A stretch of DNA of 64,000 nt, taken from NCBI RefSeq assembly GCF_019679475.1, contig NZ_JAIEZP010000001.1, positions 3,038,001 through 3,102,000 on the forward strand, given 5' to 3'. The translations under genes were made by a program, and so were the position numbers. The DNA comes from Hyphomonas sediminis (GTDB lineage Bacteria > Pseudomonadota > Alphaproteobacteria > Caulobacterales > Hyphomonadaceae). Below the pieces are notes generated by a model. That model saw only the letters and a program-made list of their open reading frames with translations, did not search any database and had not been told where the DNA came from. Of the stretch, positions 43,661 through 53,389 are shown in pieces (position 1 is the stretch's first letter; each line of letters begins with the position of its first letter).

Positions 43661-44181
43661 GGGGCTGTCAGTCTATGCGAACCCGCCTCCGAAATTCGCA
43701 AGCGAGCGGGTATCAGACAACAAGAAGCTCGCGCCATTCACGAAGGGCGGCGTCTCTTGGCGATTTGAACCTGGCGCCCCCTTCGATATGTCTCTGATGA
43801 TTGAAATGGTTGTGCACAGACGAATGCGCTGAAGCGAACTTCTGCAAACTTCGCATACGCCGGAAACGCGACATCGCCCTCTCCCGACTGCGAAATGGCT
43901 GATGAGAATTCTCAGCGCGATTATTGAGATGGCGGCCCGTCTCGCGGCGATGGGCGTTACCCATCCACCCAGAGACGGACGCTTTCGTGATACACGTCGA
44001 TGCCTCGTTCATGGAGAAGGTCTTCGACATTCCGCAATGACAGCGGAAATCGAACATACATCATCACGCCGAGTTGGATGATCTCGGGCGACGTCTTAAA
44101 GTAGCGGAATGGATTTTTGGCCATTTGCGACGGCTACGCCGCTAGAACTGCCTCCTCAAGGCCGTTTCCGCTGACACTGCC
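43661..44181 (-). mobile_element. IS6-family remnant D, internally deleted
   Basis: Ends are GGGGCTGTCAG (left) and CTGACACTGCC (right). The minus strand carries the C-terminal transposase part (RFRRMRSLQKFASAHSSVHNHFNHQRHIEG, near 43760-43870), fused by an internal deletion of about 290 bases near 43960 to the N-terminal part (near 43970-44120). The DDE core is lost, and 521 bases remain. It lies directly after phnE in the common IS6 orientation. Confidence 0.88.
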
Positions 44182-44502
44182 CCCGGAGCGCGTCACAGTT
44201 CGGAGACGTTTAGAGCAATTCCGCTCATCTCGCCGGCAGGGCCGCCTTGAGCCCAATGCTGTATTTTACCCGCGGAACTCTGGCGGCCTCCGAGCTAACG
44301 CCGCGATTTTAAGACCGCACACGGATAATCGGGCCCATCCGCTCCAAAACAGAGAGCCAGGCGGCGTTGGGCGATGAAAAGATCGCGTTGTCAAAAAAAA
44401 TGGGAGATCTGGTTTGACATCGATGGGTGTATCCAAACGAAACAGGTGACGACGTGGCCGGATCTGCGTCTGGATTCCACCTGTATCGACACCAGCATCA
44501 GT
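44182..44502. other. Gene-poor stretch after IS6 copy D
   Basis: About 320 bases contain only short frames without ribosome sites or recognisable products. A run of eight A residues occurs near 44393. It forms the region just downstream of the sugar symporter gene's stop. Nothing further is visible. Confidence 0.35.
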
Positions 44503-45882
44503 TCAACCACCGGCGACCCGGCGCGCCTCAAGTATCGCGACCAGCTCCCTGTGGCGGGCCTGATCCAGCGTATATCCGCGCAGGAGAAGCAGGATACCGA
44601 CCGCACCAGCCGCCGGGATAAGCGCCATGATGGCCTTCATGCTAGTCAGCGTCTCCGGCGAGAGCGCCGTATTTGCCTGGTATCCGGCGGCACCAAGAAG
44701 CACTCCCAGCAGCACGGCATTGATGCCGGTCGCAGCTTTTTGCGCAAATGTCGCGAAACCGAAAGTCTTCGCTTCGGCGCGCACCCCCGTCTTGACCTCA
44801 CCATATTCTACCGTGTCGGGCAGCATGGCCCAGAACATGACGGCGAGAGCAGATGAACCGGCGCCAATGATGAGGATCGAACCGAATGTGAGCCAGAGCC
44901 AATTTTGAAAGTTGACGAAGAACAGCAGGTATCCCGCAAGCGCCATGACTGTGCCGATAGAGAGCGAGACACGTTTGGACGTGAGCTTTGATATCCAGAC
45001 CCAGAACGGTACTGTCAGCACAAGAAGGATCGCAGGCAGAACGAGCGCAATGACTGTCAGCTCAGGTTTCTGCAGATCGTATTTGAAATGGTAGAGCATG
45101 TTCTTGCCGAACATGCCGAGACAAACCGAACCAAGAATAATCACGCCGAAAACACGGATGAGCGGCGGATTGGCCAGGAACATCGGGAAGATCGACTTTA
45201 GGTCGCCGAGCAGGCTTTCCGAGCGGGCGGGAACGGCTGCCGGTTCGCGCATCGAAAAAAAACAGTAAAGCAGGGCCAGCGTCGCCAATGCCCCGCTGAT
45301 ACATGCGGAAACAAAATACGCGTGCGCTTCCCGCCCCTCTCCGAACACCTGCACGATAACCGGCGTAAGGAACACCACTGCCAGGCCGCCGGATGCTGCC
45401 CCCACCATTCGAAAGCCGGCCAGAATTGACCGTTCCTCACCATCGCTGGTGAGGCGCGCCTGCAATGAGTTGAACGGCATGGAAACAACCGTATACGCCG
45501 TCCGCAACAGAATATGCGTTGCAAGCGCCCAGATCACAGGATCGATTGCCAGATTCCCAGGGCCTGAGAAGGCCAGCGGATAGGCCACACCAAACGGCAC
45601 AGCGCCAAAAAGCAACCACGGCCGGTACATTCCCCACCGTGACCGGGTGCGGTCGGCAAGGGCCGCAAAGACCGGATCGGTCACCGCATCCCAGATCATG
45701 GCGATCATGTAGATCATGCCTGCGACGGCCGGTGAAATGCCCAGCACATCTGTGTAGAAATACATCAGGAACAAGGCCGTTCCCTGCCAGACGAGCAGGA
45801 AACCAAAATCCCCCACACCAAAGCCAATGCGTGCTTTCAGGGGGACTTGCCCGGCTTTCTTCTCGGCGCCCGGTTTGCTCAT
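44503..45882 (-). CDS. GPH-family sugar:cation symporter
   Basis: This 459-residue MFS-type protein of the glycoside-pentoside-hexuronide family has about 12 helices. Landmarks are RIGFGVGDFGFLLVWQGTALFLMYFYTDVLGI at the start, AMIWDAVTDPVFAALADRTRSRWGMYRPW (the family signature with DPVxGxxxDRTRSRWG) and VMFWAMLPDTVEYGEVKTGVRAE in the second half. It imports a glycoside or oligosaccharide with a cation. Its start overlaps the GH3 gene's stop by four bases (ATGA), so transporter and cytoplasmic hydrolase are coupled. Confidence 0.93.
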   Translation of the reverse strand: MSKPGAEKKAGQVPLKARIGFGVGDFGFLLVWQGTALFLMYFYTDVLGISPAVAGMIYMIAMIWDAVTDPVFAALADRTRSRWGMYRPWLLFGAVPFGVAYPLAFSGPGNLAIDPVIWALATHILLRTAYTVVSMPFNSLQARLTSDGEERSILAGFRMVGAASGGLAVVFLTPVIVQVFGEGREAHAYFVSACISGALATLALLYCFFSMREPAAVPARSESLLGDLKSIFPMFLANPPLIRVFGVIILGSVCLGMFGKNMLYHFKYDLQKPELTVIALVLPAILLVLTVPFWVWISKLTSKRVSLSIGTVMALAGYLLFFVNFQNWLWLTFGSILIIGAGSSALAVMFWAMLPDTVEYGEVKTGVRAEAKTFGFATFAQKAATGINAVLLGVLLGAAGYQANTALSPETLTSMKAIMALIPAAGAVGILLLLRGYTLDQARHRELVAILEARRVAGG

Positions 45883-48347
45883 GCCACGATCTCGAAGCCA
45901 GCATGGGCGCGCAGGTCACGTGAAGAGAATCCCGCATGCGCGACATAAGCACCCGGCGTGACCGCCCAGCCGCCACCATGCATGTCAAACCAGGCAAAGT
46001 CCTCCCGGGTAAGGGTGAAGGTAACGCGCGCCGTTTCGCCAGGTTGCAGCGAAACCTTACGGAACCCGCGCAGCTGGCGCAACGGCATCGCCTCCCGGGT
46101 GGCCCGGTCTTCCAGATATATCTGGACAGTCTCTGCCGCCTCGACCTGACCGGTATTCGTCAAATCCAGCGCAAGCTCGACAGCGGGGCCGGCCGCGTGG
46201 GCCTTCGCCTCGAGACTGGTGATTTCGAACCGGGAGTAGGTCAGTCCGTGTCCGAATGGAAACTGTACGTCCATGCCAGCTTTGTCATAGTAGCGATAGC
46301 CGACGAAGATTCCCTCGCCATACTCTGCGGACTTGTGTCCCGGATAGAATGGATAAGTGGGATTATCTTCATAGCGATGCGGGAAGCTGACAGGGAGCTT
46401 TCCCGAAGGCGACACCTTGCCTGAGAGCAGGCCCTCGAGCGCCGATCCGCCTTCCCCGCCCGGCAGCCACATCTGCAGGATCGCCGGAACATCTCCCGCC
46501 CAGGGCATTTCCACGGGCGCGCCTGTGTTGACGATAACGGCAGTCTTCCGATTGGCGGCGAGCACATCCCGAACGAGGTCATCCTGCCCGGCTGAGAGCT
46601 TCATGCTGCGCCGGTCCTTCCCTTCGGTTTCGTCCGTCGTTCCGGACCCGACGAAGAGGAGCACCATGTCAGCGTCTTCTGCTGCGCGAAGGGCGGCTTC
46701 CCGGCTCGGGCGGGGCGTACGCATGGAAACGTTGAAAATATTGAAGGCGCGGATGGCGCGTTCAGTGCTTTGGGAATACCGCAGACGGATGGGATAGGTT
46801 CGTCCCGCCTGCAACCGCATACGCGCTTCCCGGCGGTTGAGCGGAAGGATCATGAACAGGAGTTCGCGTTCGGAAGGCGTACCCTCACCAACCAGGACTT
46901 CGTTTCCGATACTGAGTTCCACATCATCGTTTGAATGGGAGATGACGAAGTCGTAGTCGCCGTCCTGCTCCGGCCGGAAGTAGCCTGACCACTCCACGGA
47001 AAAGGAAAGGTCATCCTCTGACTGAACTTTGCCGCCAAAGCCCAGCTTGGAAAAATGCCAGTCGATCTCTTCATGCGCGACCGGCCCGGCATAACCTGGT
47101 TTTGCAAAATATCGTGCTGTGAGCCCCTGACGGGTGAAAGTTTCGTCGGGAGACAGAAGGCGCCAGTCAATCTGAGGCGGCGCTGGCTCATGATCGAGCC
47201 CCCGCTCGAAGACAATCTCCACCTGCCCGCCAAGCGCGGCCTTCAGGCCATCCAGTGGGCTGACGATCCTGTCCGGACTGACCTGCGAACTGCCGCCCCC
47301 CTGGATGGCGGGCATATAAGCTGGCTGGCCGATAACGGCGAGGCGTTTCACATCCGGAGATACGGGCAACAAATCACCGTCATTCTTCAGCAGCACCATC
47401 GACTGGCGCGCCGCATCACGGGCGCATGCGCGGTGGCGATCGCTGGCGAGTTCGCCCCTGCCGGATTTGGGATTCCCATCCAGGAGGCCGCAGCGGATGA
47501 TGAGACGGAGCAGACGGCCCGCATGATCGTCGATGACCGCCTCGCTGACGTCCCCGTTGCGGACCGCATCCACAAGCCTCGATCCGAAATGACGCGCAGG
47601 GCCAGGCATTTCGAGATCGAGCCCGCTATTGGCAGCCTCAACGGTTGTTTTCGTGGCGCCCCAGTCCGAAACGACGACGCCGTCATACCCCCACTCTCCC
47701 TTCAATACGTCTTCGAGCAGGAATGAATTTTCGCAGGCGAAAACACCGTTGACCTTGTTGTAAGCCCCCATGACCGTCCACGGATTGGCACGGCGGACAA
47801 CTGGCTCGTAAACGGCCAGATAAATCTCACGCAGCGTGCGCTCCGACATATCGGAGCTACCGCTCATGCGTTCGTGCTCCTGATTATTCGCGGCATAGTG
47901 CTTCAGCGAGGTGCCGACCCCCTGCGACTGGACACCGGCAACATAGGCGGTCGCAATTTCCGCGGCGAGACGCGGATCCTCTGAATAAGTTTCAAAATTG
48001 CGCCCCCCCAGCGGCGTGCGCTGGATATTTACGGCCGGCGCCAGAAGGACGTCCACATCATGCGCGATCGCCTCGCGCCCGATCGCCGCGCCCACCTCTT
48101 CGATCAGCCTTTCGTTCCAAGTCGCTGCGAGCGCGACCCCGACGGGAAAGACCGTTGCCGCATCAGAGTTGACTGACCGCAGACCGGTCGGGCCATCGGA
48201 AACACGCAGGCTGGGGATACCGAGGCGCTCAATTGCCGGCAGGGTCCAGAAATCGCGGCCCGCCATGAGGGAGACCTTCTCTTCCAGCGTCATCTCACTC
48301 AGCAGCGCTGAAATCCGCGCGTCAGGGACGGTGTCCTTTGATGCCAT
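45879..48347 (-). CDS. GH3 beta-glycosidase with PA14 domain insert
   Basis: This 822-residue enzyme has no signal peptide, so it should act in the cytoplasm. The GH3 N-terminal barrel starts TLEEKVSLMAGRDFW; KHYAANNQEHER and the nucleophile motif VVSDWGAT (Asp228) are intact. A PA14 domain is inserted in the middle (about 405-530; GLTARYFAKPGYAGPV, WSGYFRPEQDGDYDFVISHSND). The C-terminal lobe (FVGSGTTDETEGKDR) and a fibronectin III-like domain (ETVQIYLEDRATREAMPLRQLRGFRKVSL) follow. The start at 48347 has GGGAGG upstream; the longer frame crosses the divergent tetR gene and is rejected. It hydrolyses a beta-linked disaccharide or glycoside brought in by the symporter. Confidence 0.93.
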   Translation of the reverse strand: MASKDTVPDARISALLSEMTLEEKVSLMAGRDFWTLPAIERLGIPSLRVSDGPTGLRSVNSDAATVFPVGVALAATWNERLIEEVGAAIGREAIAHDVDVLLAPAVNIQRTPLGGRNFETYSEDPRLAAEIATAYVAGVQSQGVGTSLKHYAANNQEHERMSGSSDMSERTLREIYLAVYEPVVRRANPWTVMGAYNKVNGVFACENSFLLEDVLKGEWGYDGVVVSDWGATKTTVEAANSGLDLEMPGPARHFGSRLVDAVRNGDVSEAVIDDHAGRLLRLIIRCGLLDGNPKSGRGELASDRHRACARDAARQSMVLLKNDGDLLPVSPDVKRLAVIGQPAYMPAIQGGGSSQVSPDRIVSPLDGLKAALGGQVEIVFERGLDHEPAPPQIDWRLLSPDETFTRQGLTARYFAKPGYAGPVAHEEIDWHFSKLGFGGKVQSEDDLSFSVEWSGYFRPEQDGDYDFVISHSNDDVELSIGNEVLVGEGTPSERELLFMILPLNRREARMRLQAGRTYPIRLRYSQSTERAIRAFNIFNVSMRTPRPSREAALRAAEDADMVLLFVGSGTTDETEGKDRRSMKLSAGQDDLVRDVLAANRKTAVIVNTGAPVEMPWAGDVPAILQMWLPGGEGGSALEGLLSGKVSPSGKLPVSFPHRYEDNPTYPFYPGHKSAEYGEGIFVGYRYYDKAGMDVQFPFGHGLTYSRFEITSLEAKAHAAGPAVELALDLTNTGQVEAAETVQIYLEDRATREAMPLRQLRGFRKVSLQPGETARVTFTLTREDFAWFDMHGGGWAVTPGAYVAHAGFSSRDLRAHAGFEIVA

Positions 48348-48387
48348 TGTCGCCTCCCATGCGAACTTTTTTTGTATGACAACGTTG

Positions 48388-48403
48388 CTTTCCACATGGA
48401 AAG
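48388..48403. promoter_or_regulatory. Palindromic operator in the GH3 / tetR spacer
   Basis: CTTTCCACATGGAAAG is a perfect six-base inverted repeat around four bases, in the 129-base spacer between the divergent GH3 and TetR genes. A near-identical element lies upstream of the TonB receptor gene at 49244. It is the likely binding site of the TetR regulator. Confidence 0.6.
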
Positions 48404-48476
48404 TTTTTTCGCAATAGCCGGACGTAAAGAAATCACTGATAAGAAGGCTGGCGTATTGTTGTTCAAGGAATTCCTG

Positions 48477-49181
48477 ATGCCTGCCGGAGCGAAAACACCT
48501 GCCAAGAAATCGTCGCGCGCGCCCCAGCAGTCCCGCTCGGAGGAAAGCCGGGCAAATATCCTCAACGCGGCGCGAAGAGCCTTTGCGGAAAAGGGATTCG
48601 AGACGGCCAACATGCGCGATATCGCCGCCGATGCCGGCGTAACGCACACACTGATCCGCTACCATTTCGGCAGCAAGGAAGAGCTCTGGAAGGTGGTGGT
48701 GACAAACATGTTCGACCGCCTTTCGCAGGAAATGCGTGAGGGGATGAAAGCCGCCAGGGGCGCGTCTCCCCAGGAAAACCTGCGTCACTTCCTGCGCACC
48801 TACATCCGCTACTGCGCACGCAATCCGGAACATGTTCGCATCATGATCATGGAATCGGTTCAGGGAGGCGACCGTATCGAGTGGATGATCGGATATATTC
48901 GCAAGAGCCATAAGTCCCAGACCCCGTTCCTGCGCCACCTCATGAAAGAAGGCGACCTTCCTGAAGTCTGGCTGGCCTCTCTCTTCTATTCGATCTCTGC
49001 AATATGCCAGATGCCGTTCGTCCTCGCCCAATCGATCAAGGGGGTCTATGGGGTCGATATTCTGTCAGAGGAATCTATTGAGGCGCACACGGATACGGTG
49101 CTGGCCCTGCTTCTGCGCGACAAGCCGAAAAACCGGAAACACTGGCCTGCTTTGCCTGACTGGACCAAAGCCAAGGCGTGA
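48477..49181 (+). CDS. TetR-family transcriptional regulator
   Basis: This regulator is 234 residues from the ATG at 48477, preceded by AGGA at a good distance; an earlier frame start at 48372 would include the operator sequence. The HTH is typical: RANILNAARRAFAEKGFETANMRDIAADAGVTHTLIRYHFGSKEELW. The helical C-terminal part (FDRLSQEMREGMKAAR onward) would bind the effector, probably a sugar of the locus. The N-terminal Lys/Arg/Ser-rich tail (about 25 residues) is longer than usual. It is divergent from GH3-symporter and is followed by the receptor gene. Confidence 0.9.
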   Translation: MPAGAKTPAKKSSRAPQQSRSEESRANILNAARRAFAEKGFETANMRDIAADAGVTHTLIRYHFGSKEELWKVVVTNMFDRLSQEMREGMKAARGASPQENLRHFLRTYIRYCARNPEHVRIMIMESVQGGDRIEWMIGYIRKSHKSQTPFLRHLMKEGDLPEVWLASLFYSISAICQMPFVLAQSIKGVYGVDILSEESIEAHTDTVLALLLRDKPKNRKHWPALPDWTKAKA

Positions 49182-49243
49182 ACCCGTTTTTCTAAACGGT
49201 GAGATTAAACGCCCCCATTGACAAACTTTCCAATTGTCGAAAT

Positions 49244-49257
49244 TTTCCACCGGGAAA
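49244..49257. promoter_or_regulatory. Palindromic operator upstream of the TonB receptor
   Basis: TTTCCACCGGGAAA repeats the palindrome in front of the GH3 gene (13 of 15 positions match over TTTCCACNNGGAAAG). A further half-site, CTTTCC, is at 49226. It lies 30 bases before the receptor start, in a repressor position. Confidence 0.55.
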
Positions 49258-49286
49258 GCTTTAAGGCTTCCGGGAGGAAAAAGATA

Positions 49287-51623
49287 ATGCACTCTAAGCA
49301 CCGAATACTATTCACAGCATCCGCGCTCACCATTGCCCTTGCGAGCTTCGCGCCAATTGTTCTGGCCCAGGAAGAAACCCCTGAGGATGACAATCGCCGC
49401 CTCGGCACGGTTACGGTTACGGCTCAGCGTGTTGAGCAAAACATTCAACAGGTCCCGATCTCCGTCACCGCCATCGGCGGGGCAGACCTTGCGGCGCGCC
49501 AGATCGACGGCTTCGATCAACTCCAGTATGTGGCGCCCGGCGTTACCTTCAATTCCGGGGTCAATGCGCGCCAATCCGCCACGACGATCCGCGGTGTCGG
49601 CACTGGCCTGTTTAATATCGGCATCGAAGGCAGCGTCGCAATTGCCGTGGATGGCGTTATCATGGGCCGCGAAGGCGCCGGCATCTTCGACTTCGCGGAT
49701 GTCGAGCGCGTGGAAGTTCTGCGTGGGCCGCAAGGCACCCTGTTTGGCAAGAACGCATCCGCCGGTGTTATTTCCATCGTGACCAAGAAGCCGACAGAAG
49801 AACTGACCGCCGAGATGAATCTTGGCTACGGTTCTTATGACGAGGTCAATGCATATGGCGCGATTTCCGGCCCGCTCGCCGACGGCATAACGGCGCGCCT
49901 CTCCGCTTACTCAAACACGCGGGACGGCTACATCAAGAACGTGAACCCGAACGCCCCGCAAAAGCGCGTGAACGAGCGCAATGAGCAGGGTGTGCGCGCG
50001 AAGGTCAACTTTGCGCTGTCTGACAGTTCCGACCTGCTGTTGAGCGGCGACTATGTAACGCGCGATCAGGCGGCCGGCGCGCTGACTTACCGGCAGGCAT
50101 CGGCTGGTGGTGCCGGGACCGGCCTTCTGGGTTATGGTGTTCCCGCGATCCGGAACCAGTCGGCTGCCCTGGGTATTGTTCCGGGCCCTGACAACCTCAG
50201 TATCGGATCGGAATCTCCGTTCACTTCCAAAATGGACGCATGGGGCCTTGCCGCAGAATATAGCCGAAGCTTTGGCGAATTCGAGTTCGTCTCGCTGACA
50301 TCATACCGCGAATGGGACAGTGTTGATAACAACGATTCTGACCTGACGCCGCTGCCCATACTGGAAATCAATTCCGGCGACCTGAGCCAGGCCCAGTTCA
50401 GCCAGGAATTCCGTATTGTTTCCCCACGCGACCGCGCCTTCACCTACACGCTGGGCGCTTATTATTTCACGCAGGAAATCGACCAGAACAACATCCAGGC
50501 AGGTACCGCCGGCCTGAACCTTCTGGGCGCCCTGCCGCCGGGCGCGCGTGTCGGCACACGGCTGGAATCAGAGTTCAGCGAAACCAACTATGCCGTGTTC
50601 GGTCAGGGCGAATATGCCGTGACCGAAAAGCTGTCCCTGATTGGCGGCTTGCGGATACTCAATTCCGAAGTGGAGGGCAGCCAGGAGAAGTTCATCTCGG
50701 ATGGAGCCGTCGCGCCCTTTGCGGGCCAAGCTGTTTCCAATGGCGTGCAAAGCGCTGGAGACGATGACACCGCGCTCGTCTGGCGGCTCGGCGCGCAGTA
50801 CTTTGTGGACGACAACACCAACCTCTTCACGACAGTCACCCGCGGGTACAAGTCTGCCGGTGTGGTGCAGGGACTGACCATCAACCCGGTCAGCGGCAAC
50901 ACGCTGCCGACTGTGGAAGCAGAAATCCCGACCCAGTTTGAAGCAGGCATCCGGCGCACCTCTCAAGATGGCCGCCTGGTCACGAACTTCACAGGCTTCT
51001 TCGGTCAGATTGAGGACTTCCAGGCCCAAACCCTCGTCCCGGGCCCCTCCGGCACCTCCATATTCAACGTATCGAATGCGGGCAAAGCTGAAACCTATGG
51101 CTTCGAGAGCGAAATTACCGCCCTGCCAACGGAAAATCTCACCCTCTCAGCCGCTATTGCCTACACCAGGGCCACGTTCGATGAGTTCACCGGCGCGCCC
51201 TGCTATCAGCTGCAAACTGCGGCGCAGGGATGCACCGGCACCCCCCGGTCGCAGGATCTGTCGGGCAAGCGCCTGCCAAACTCCCCGGAGTGGGTGATCA
51301 ACGCGCTGGCCCGGTATGACTTCGACCTGACCGCGCAAAACAAGGCCTTCGTACAACTGGGCGCCCAATATCGCAGTGACACAATGTCCGGTCTTGCCAA
51401 TGATCCGAACACGGTCATTGACGCTTATACCCTGCTGGATATGCAGGTCGGTGTGACCTTCTGGGACGACCGGGCAACCTTCACAGTGTTCGGGCGCAAC
51501 CTGACTGACGAAAACTTTGCAGAAGCCATCGTCGCCATGCCGTTTGATACCGGTGGCTATGCTCAGTTCGTGACACTGGAAGCCCAGCGCACCTGGGGCG
51601 CTAAACTCGCCTTGCGGTACTGA
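49287..51623 (+). CDS. TonB-dependent receptor of the glycan locus
   Basis: This receptor is 778 residues from the ATG at 49287, with GGGAGGAAAAAGATA upstream. The signal peptide ends at IVLAQ. The plug has VTVTAQRVEQNIQQVPISVTAIGG, TIRGVGTGLFNIGIEGSVAIAVDGVI and VERVEVLRGPQGTLFGKNASAGVISIVTKKP, and the barrel closes with WGAKLALRY. This plug form is common in Sphingomonad/Caulobacter receptors for glycosides and other carbon sources. It should import the oligosaccharide across the outer membrane, and its gene is followed by a sulfatase gene. Confidence 0.92.
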   Translation: MHSKHRILFTASALTIALASFAPIVLAQEETPEDDNRRLGTVTVTAQRVEQNIQQVPISVTAIGGADLAARQIDGFDQLQYVAPGVTFNSGVNARQSATTIRGVGTGLFNIGIEGSVAIAVDGVIMGREGAGIFDFADVERVEVLRGPQGTLFGKNASAGVISIVTKKPTEELTAEMNLGYGSYDEVNAYGAISGPLADGITARLSAYSNTRDGYIKNVNPNAPQKRVNERNEQGVRAKVNFALSDSSDLLLSGDYVTRDQAAGALTYRQASAGGAGTGLLGYGVPAIRNQSAALGIVPGPDNLSIGSESPFTSKMDAWGLAAEYSRSFGEFEFVSLTSYREWDSVDNNDSDLTPLPILEINSGDLSQAQFSQEFRIVSPRDRAFTYTLGAYYFTQEIDQNNIQAGTAGLNLLGALPPGARVGTRLESEFSETNYAVFGQGEYAVTEKLSLIGGLRILNSEVEGSQEKFISDGAVAPFAGQAVSNGVQSAGDDDTALVWRLGAQYFVDDNTNLFTTVTRGYKSAGVVQGLTINPVSGNTLPTVEAEIPTQFEAGIRRTSQDGRLVTNFTGFFGQIEDFQAQTLVPGPSGTSIFNVSNAGKAETYGFESEITALPTENLTLSAAIAYTRATFDEFTGAPCYQLQTAAQGCTGTPRSQDLSGKRLPNSPEWVINALARYDFDLTAQNKAFVQLGAQYRSDTMSGLANDPNTVIDAYTLLDMQVGVTFWDDRATFTVFGRNLTDENFAEAIVAMPFDTGGYAQFVTLEAQRTWGAKLALRY

Positions 51624-51699
51624 TCGCCTCCCTGACCAGGGGCGGGGCAGCCCATAAGCTGGCCCGCCCCGTCCCTTCAGCAACGGGAAGGACCCCGTC

Positions 51700-53079
51700 A
51701 TGCCACCAAGATATTTCCGCTGGGCCGCCATACTTCTGTTCGCGGCCGCCTGCGCCGGTTCGCCCAATTCCAGCATCGCGAATTCGGAAACAACGAGCAC
51801 GCCCCCGCCGGCGCCAAACATCATCATTATCCTGACAGATGATCTCGGATGGGGTGATATCGCCCTCAACGGTTCCCGGCTGATCAAGACACCCAACATA
51901 GACAGGATCGGCCAGGAGGGCATCCAGCTTACGGACTTCTATGCCGGTTCGAACGTTTGTTCGCCTTCACGGGCAGCATTGCTGACAGGCCGCTATCCCA
52001 TCCGCTCCGGGATGCAGCATGTCATCTTTCCTCACTCCCAGGACGGACTTCCCGCCGACGAGACAACGATCGCAGAAATGCTGCGCGACACAGGCTACCG
52101 GACCGGCATGATCGGCAAATGGCACCTCGGCCATACGGATGAATTCTGGCCGACCAATCAGGGGTTCGACTGGTTTTATGGCGTCGCATATTCAAACGAC
52201 ATGGCTCCCTTCGACCTTTATGAAGGCAAGACAATCATCCAGAGCCCGGCAGACCAGAGCCAGCTCAGCCTGAACTATGCGAAGGCCGCTAAAGCCTTCA
52301 TTGAAGAGGGGAATGGCAAACCTTTCTTCCTCTATTACGCTGAAACCTTCCCGCACATTCCACTCTTTGTTTCCGATGACCGCACAGGGAAATCAGAAGC
52401 GGGCCTTTATGGCGATGTGGTCGAAACGCTGGACGCCGGGATCGGGATCATTCTTGACGCGCTCGACGAAGCCGGCGTCGCAGACAACACGCTGATCGTA
52501 TTCACCAGCGATAACGGCCCGTGGTTTGAGGGCAGCGCCGGGGATTTGAGGGGCCGCAAGGGAGAAACGCATGAAGGTGGCTTCCGCGTGCCCTTCCTGG
52601 CACGCTGGCCCGGGCGCATACCGGCCGGCAGTGTCAGCCATGAAATGGCGATGAATATCGATCTCCTTCCGACAGCTGCCGCCATTTCCGGCGCTCACCT
52701 GCCCGACGACCGCGTCATCGATGGCAGGGACCTGACAGAAATGCTGACCTCCGGCGCGTCCACACCGCACGATCTTCTCTTCTTCTTCGACGGCAATGAC
52801 ATTGTTGCTGCGCGCGACAAGCGGTTCCGGCTGGTTCTGAACACTTTCTACCGCACAATGAACGTTCCGTTTGAGTATTTCGGCGCAGCGCTCCTGTTTG
52901 ACCTGGAAAAGGACCCGGAAGAGTCCTTCAGCTTCCTGCGGGAGTATCCGGCAGAGGCTGAACGGCTCAAGTCAGCGGTCCAGGCACTGCGCAAGGAAGT
53001 CGCCGGAAACGTGAAGGAGGCAACAAGCCACCTGCCCCCGACAGACGGCACCCCCACGGGCCCGCAGTTGAACGACTAA
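51700..53079 (+). CDS. Sulfatase, probable periplasmic lipoprotein
   Basis: This is a 459-residue type I sulfatase. The N-terminus has a lipobox-like AAAC (Cys18). The catalytic motif CSPSRAALLTGRYP has Cys87, which is converted to formylglycine in active enzymes. Metal-binding NIIIILTDDLGWGD precedes it and IGKWHLGH, VFTSDNGPW and GRKGETHEGGFRVPF follow, all in family order. It is 76 bases after the receptor stop and is probably co-transcribed. It would remove sulfate esters from the glycan before or after uptake. The maturation enzyme is not in the window. Confidence 0.93.
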   Translation: MPPRYFRWAAILLFAAACAGSPNSSIANSETTSTPPPAPNIIIILTDDLGWGDIALNGSRLIKTPNIDRIGQEGIQLTDFYAGSNVCSPSRAALLTGRYPIRSGMQHVIFPHSQDGLPADETTIAEMLRDTGYRTGMIGKWHLGHTDEFWPTNQGFDWFYGVAYSNDMAPFDLYEGKTIIQSPADQSQLSLNYAKAAKAFIEEGNGKPFFLYYAETFPHIPLFVSDDRTGKSEAGLYGDVVETLDAGIGIILDALDEAGVADNTLIVFTSDNGPWFEGSAGDLRGRKGETHEGGFRVPFLARWPGRIPAGSVSHEMAMNIDLLPTAAAISGAHLPDDRVIDGRDLTEMLTSGASTPHDLLFFFDGNDIVAARDKRFRLVLNTFYRTMNVPFEYFGAALLFDLEKDPEESFSFLREYPAEAERLKSAVQALRKEVAGNVKEATSHLPPTDGTPTGPQLND

Positions 53080-53232
53080 ATGCCCCCCCTGGCCTTACAA
53101 CGCTTTTTTCTCACCATGCCGAATCACCCTGTTCCTAGCTTCTTGATCTACGATCAGCCCAGCCACGTTTATTTTCCGTCAGGTTTCGACACCCACGATG
53201 AAGAAGCCACCGGCAGAACCCGTGATCAGGAT

Positions 53233-53389
53233 TGACCCAGCCCCCTGAATTCCGGCCATGATTTTGCAGACTCTCTCGATTAGAGAGGATGACACATGCG
53301 CAAGAGCAGATTCACAGACGAGCAGATCATCGCGATGATCCGGGAGCACGAGAGCGGCGTGAAGACGGCAGACATTTGCCGAAAGTACG
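53233..53389 (+). mobile_element. IS3-family (IS407-like) left-end fragment
   Basis: The end TGACCCAGCCCCCTGAATTCC begins an element whose orfA starts at 53296 (MRKSRFTDEQIIAMIREHESG, then VKTADICRKYG). It is cut after about 31 codons by the left end of IS6 fragment E at 53390. All else, including orfB, is gone. It is unrelated in sequence to the intact IS3 element at 33100. Confidence 0.8.

Noticed and set aside
48348-49031. N-terminal extension of the GH3 frame by about 228 residues
   Set aside because: It overlaps the divergent tetR gene and the operator. The good ribosome site is at 48347 and GH3 proteins begin there.
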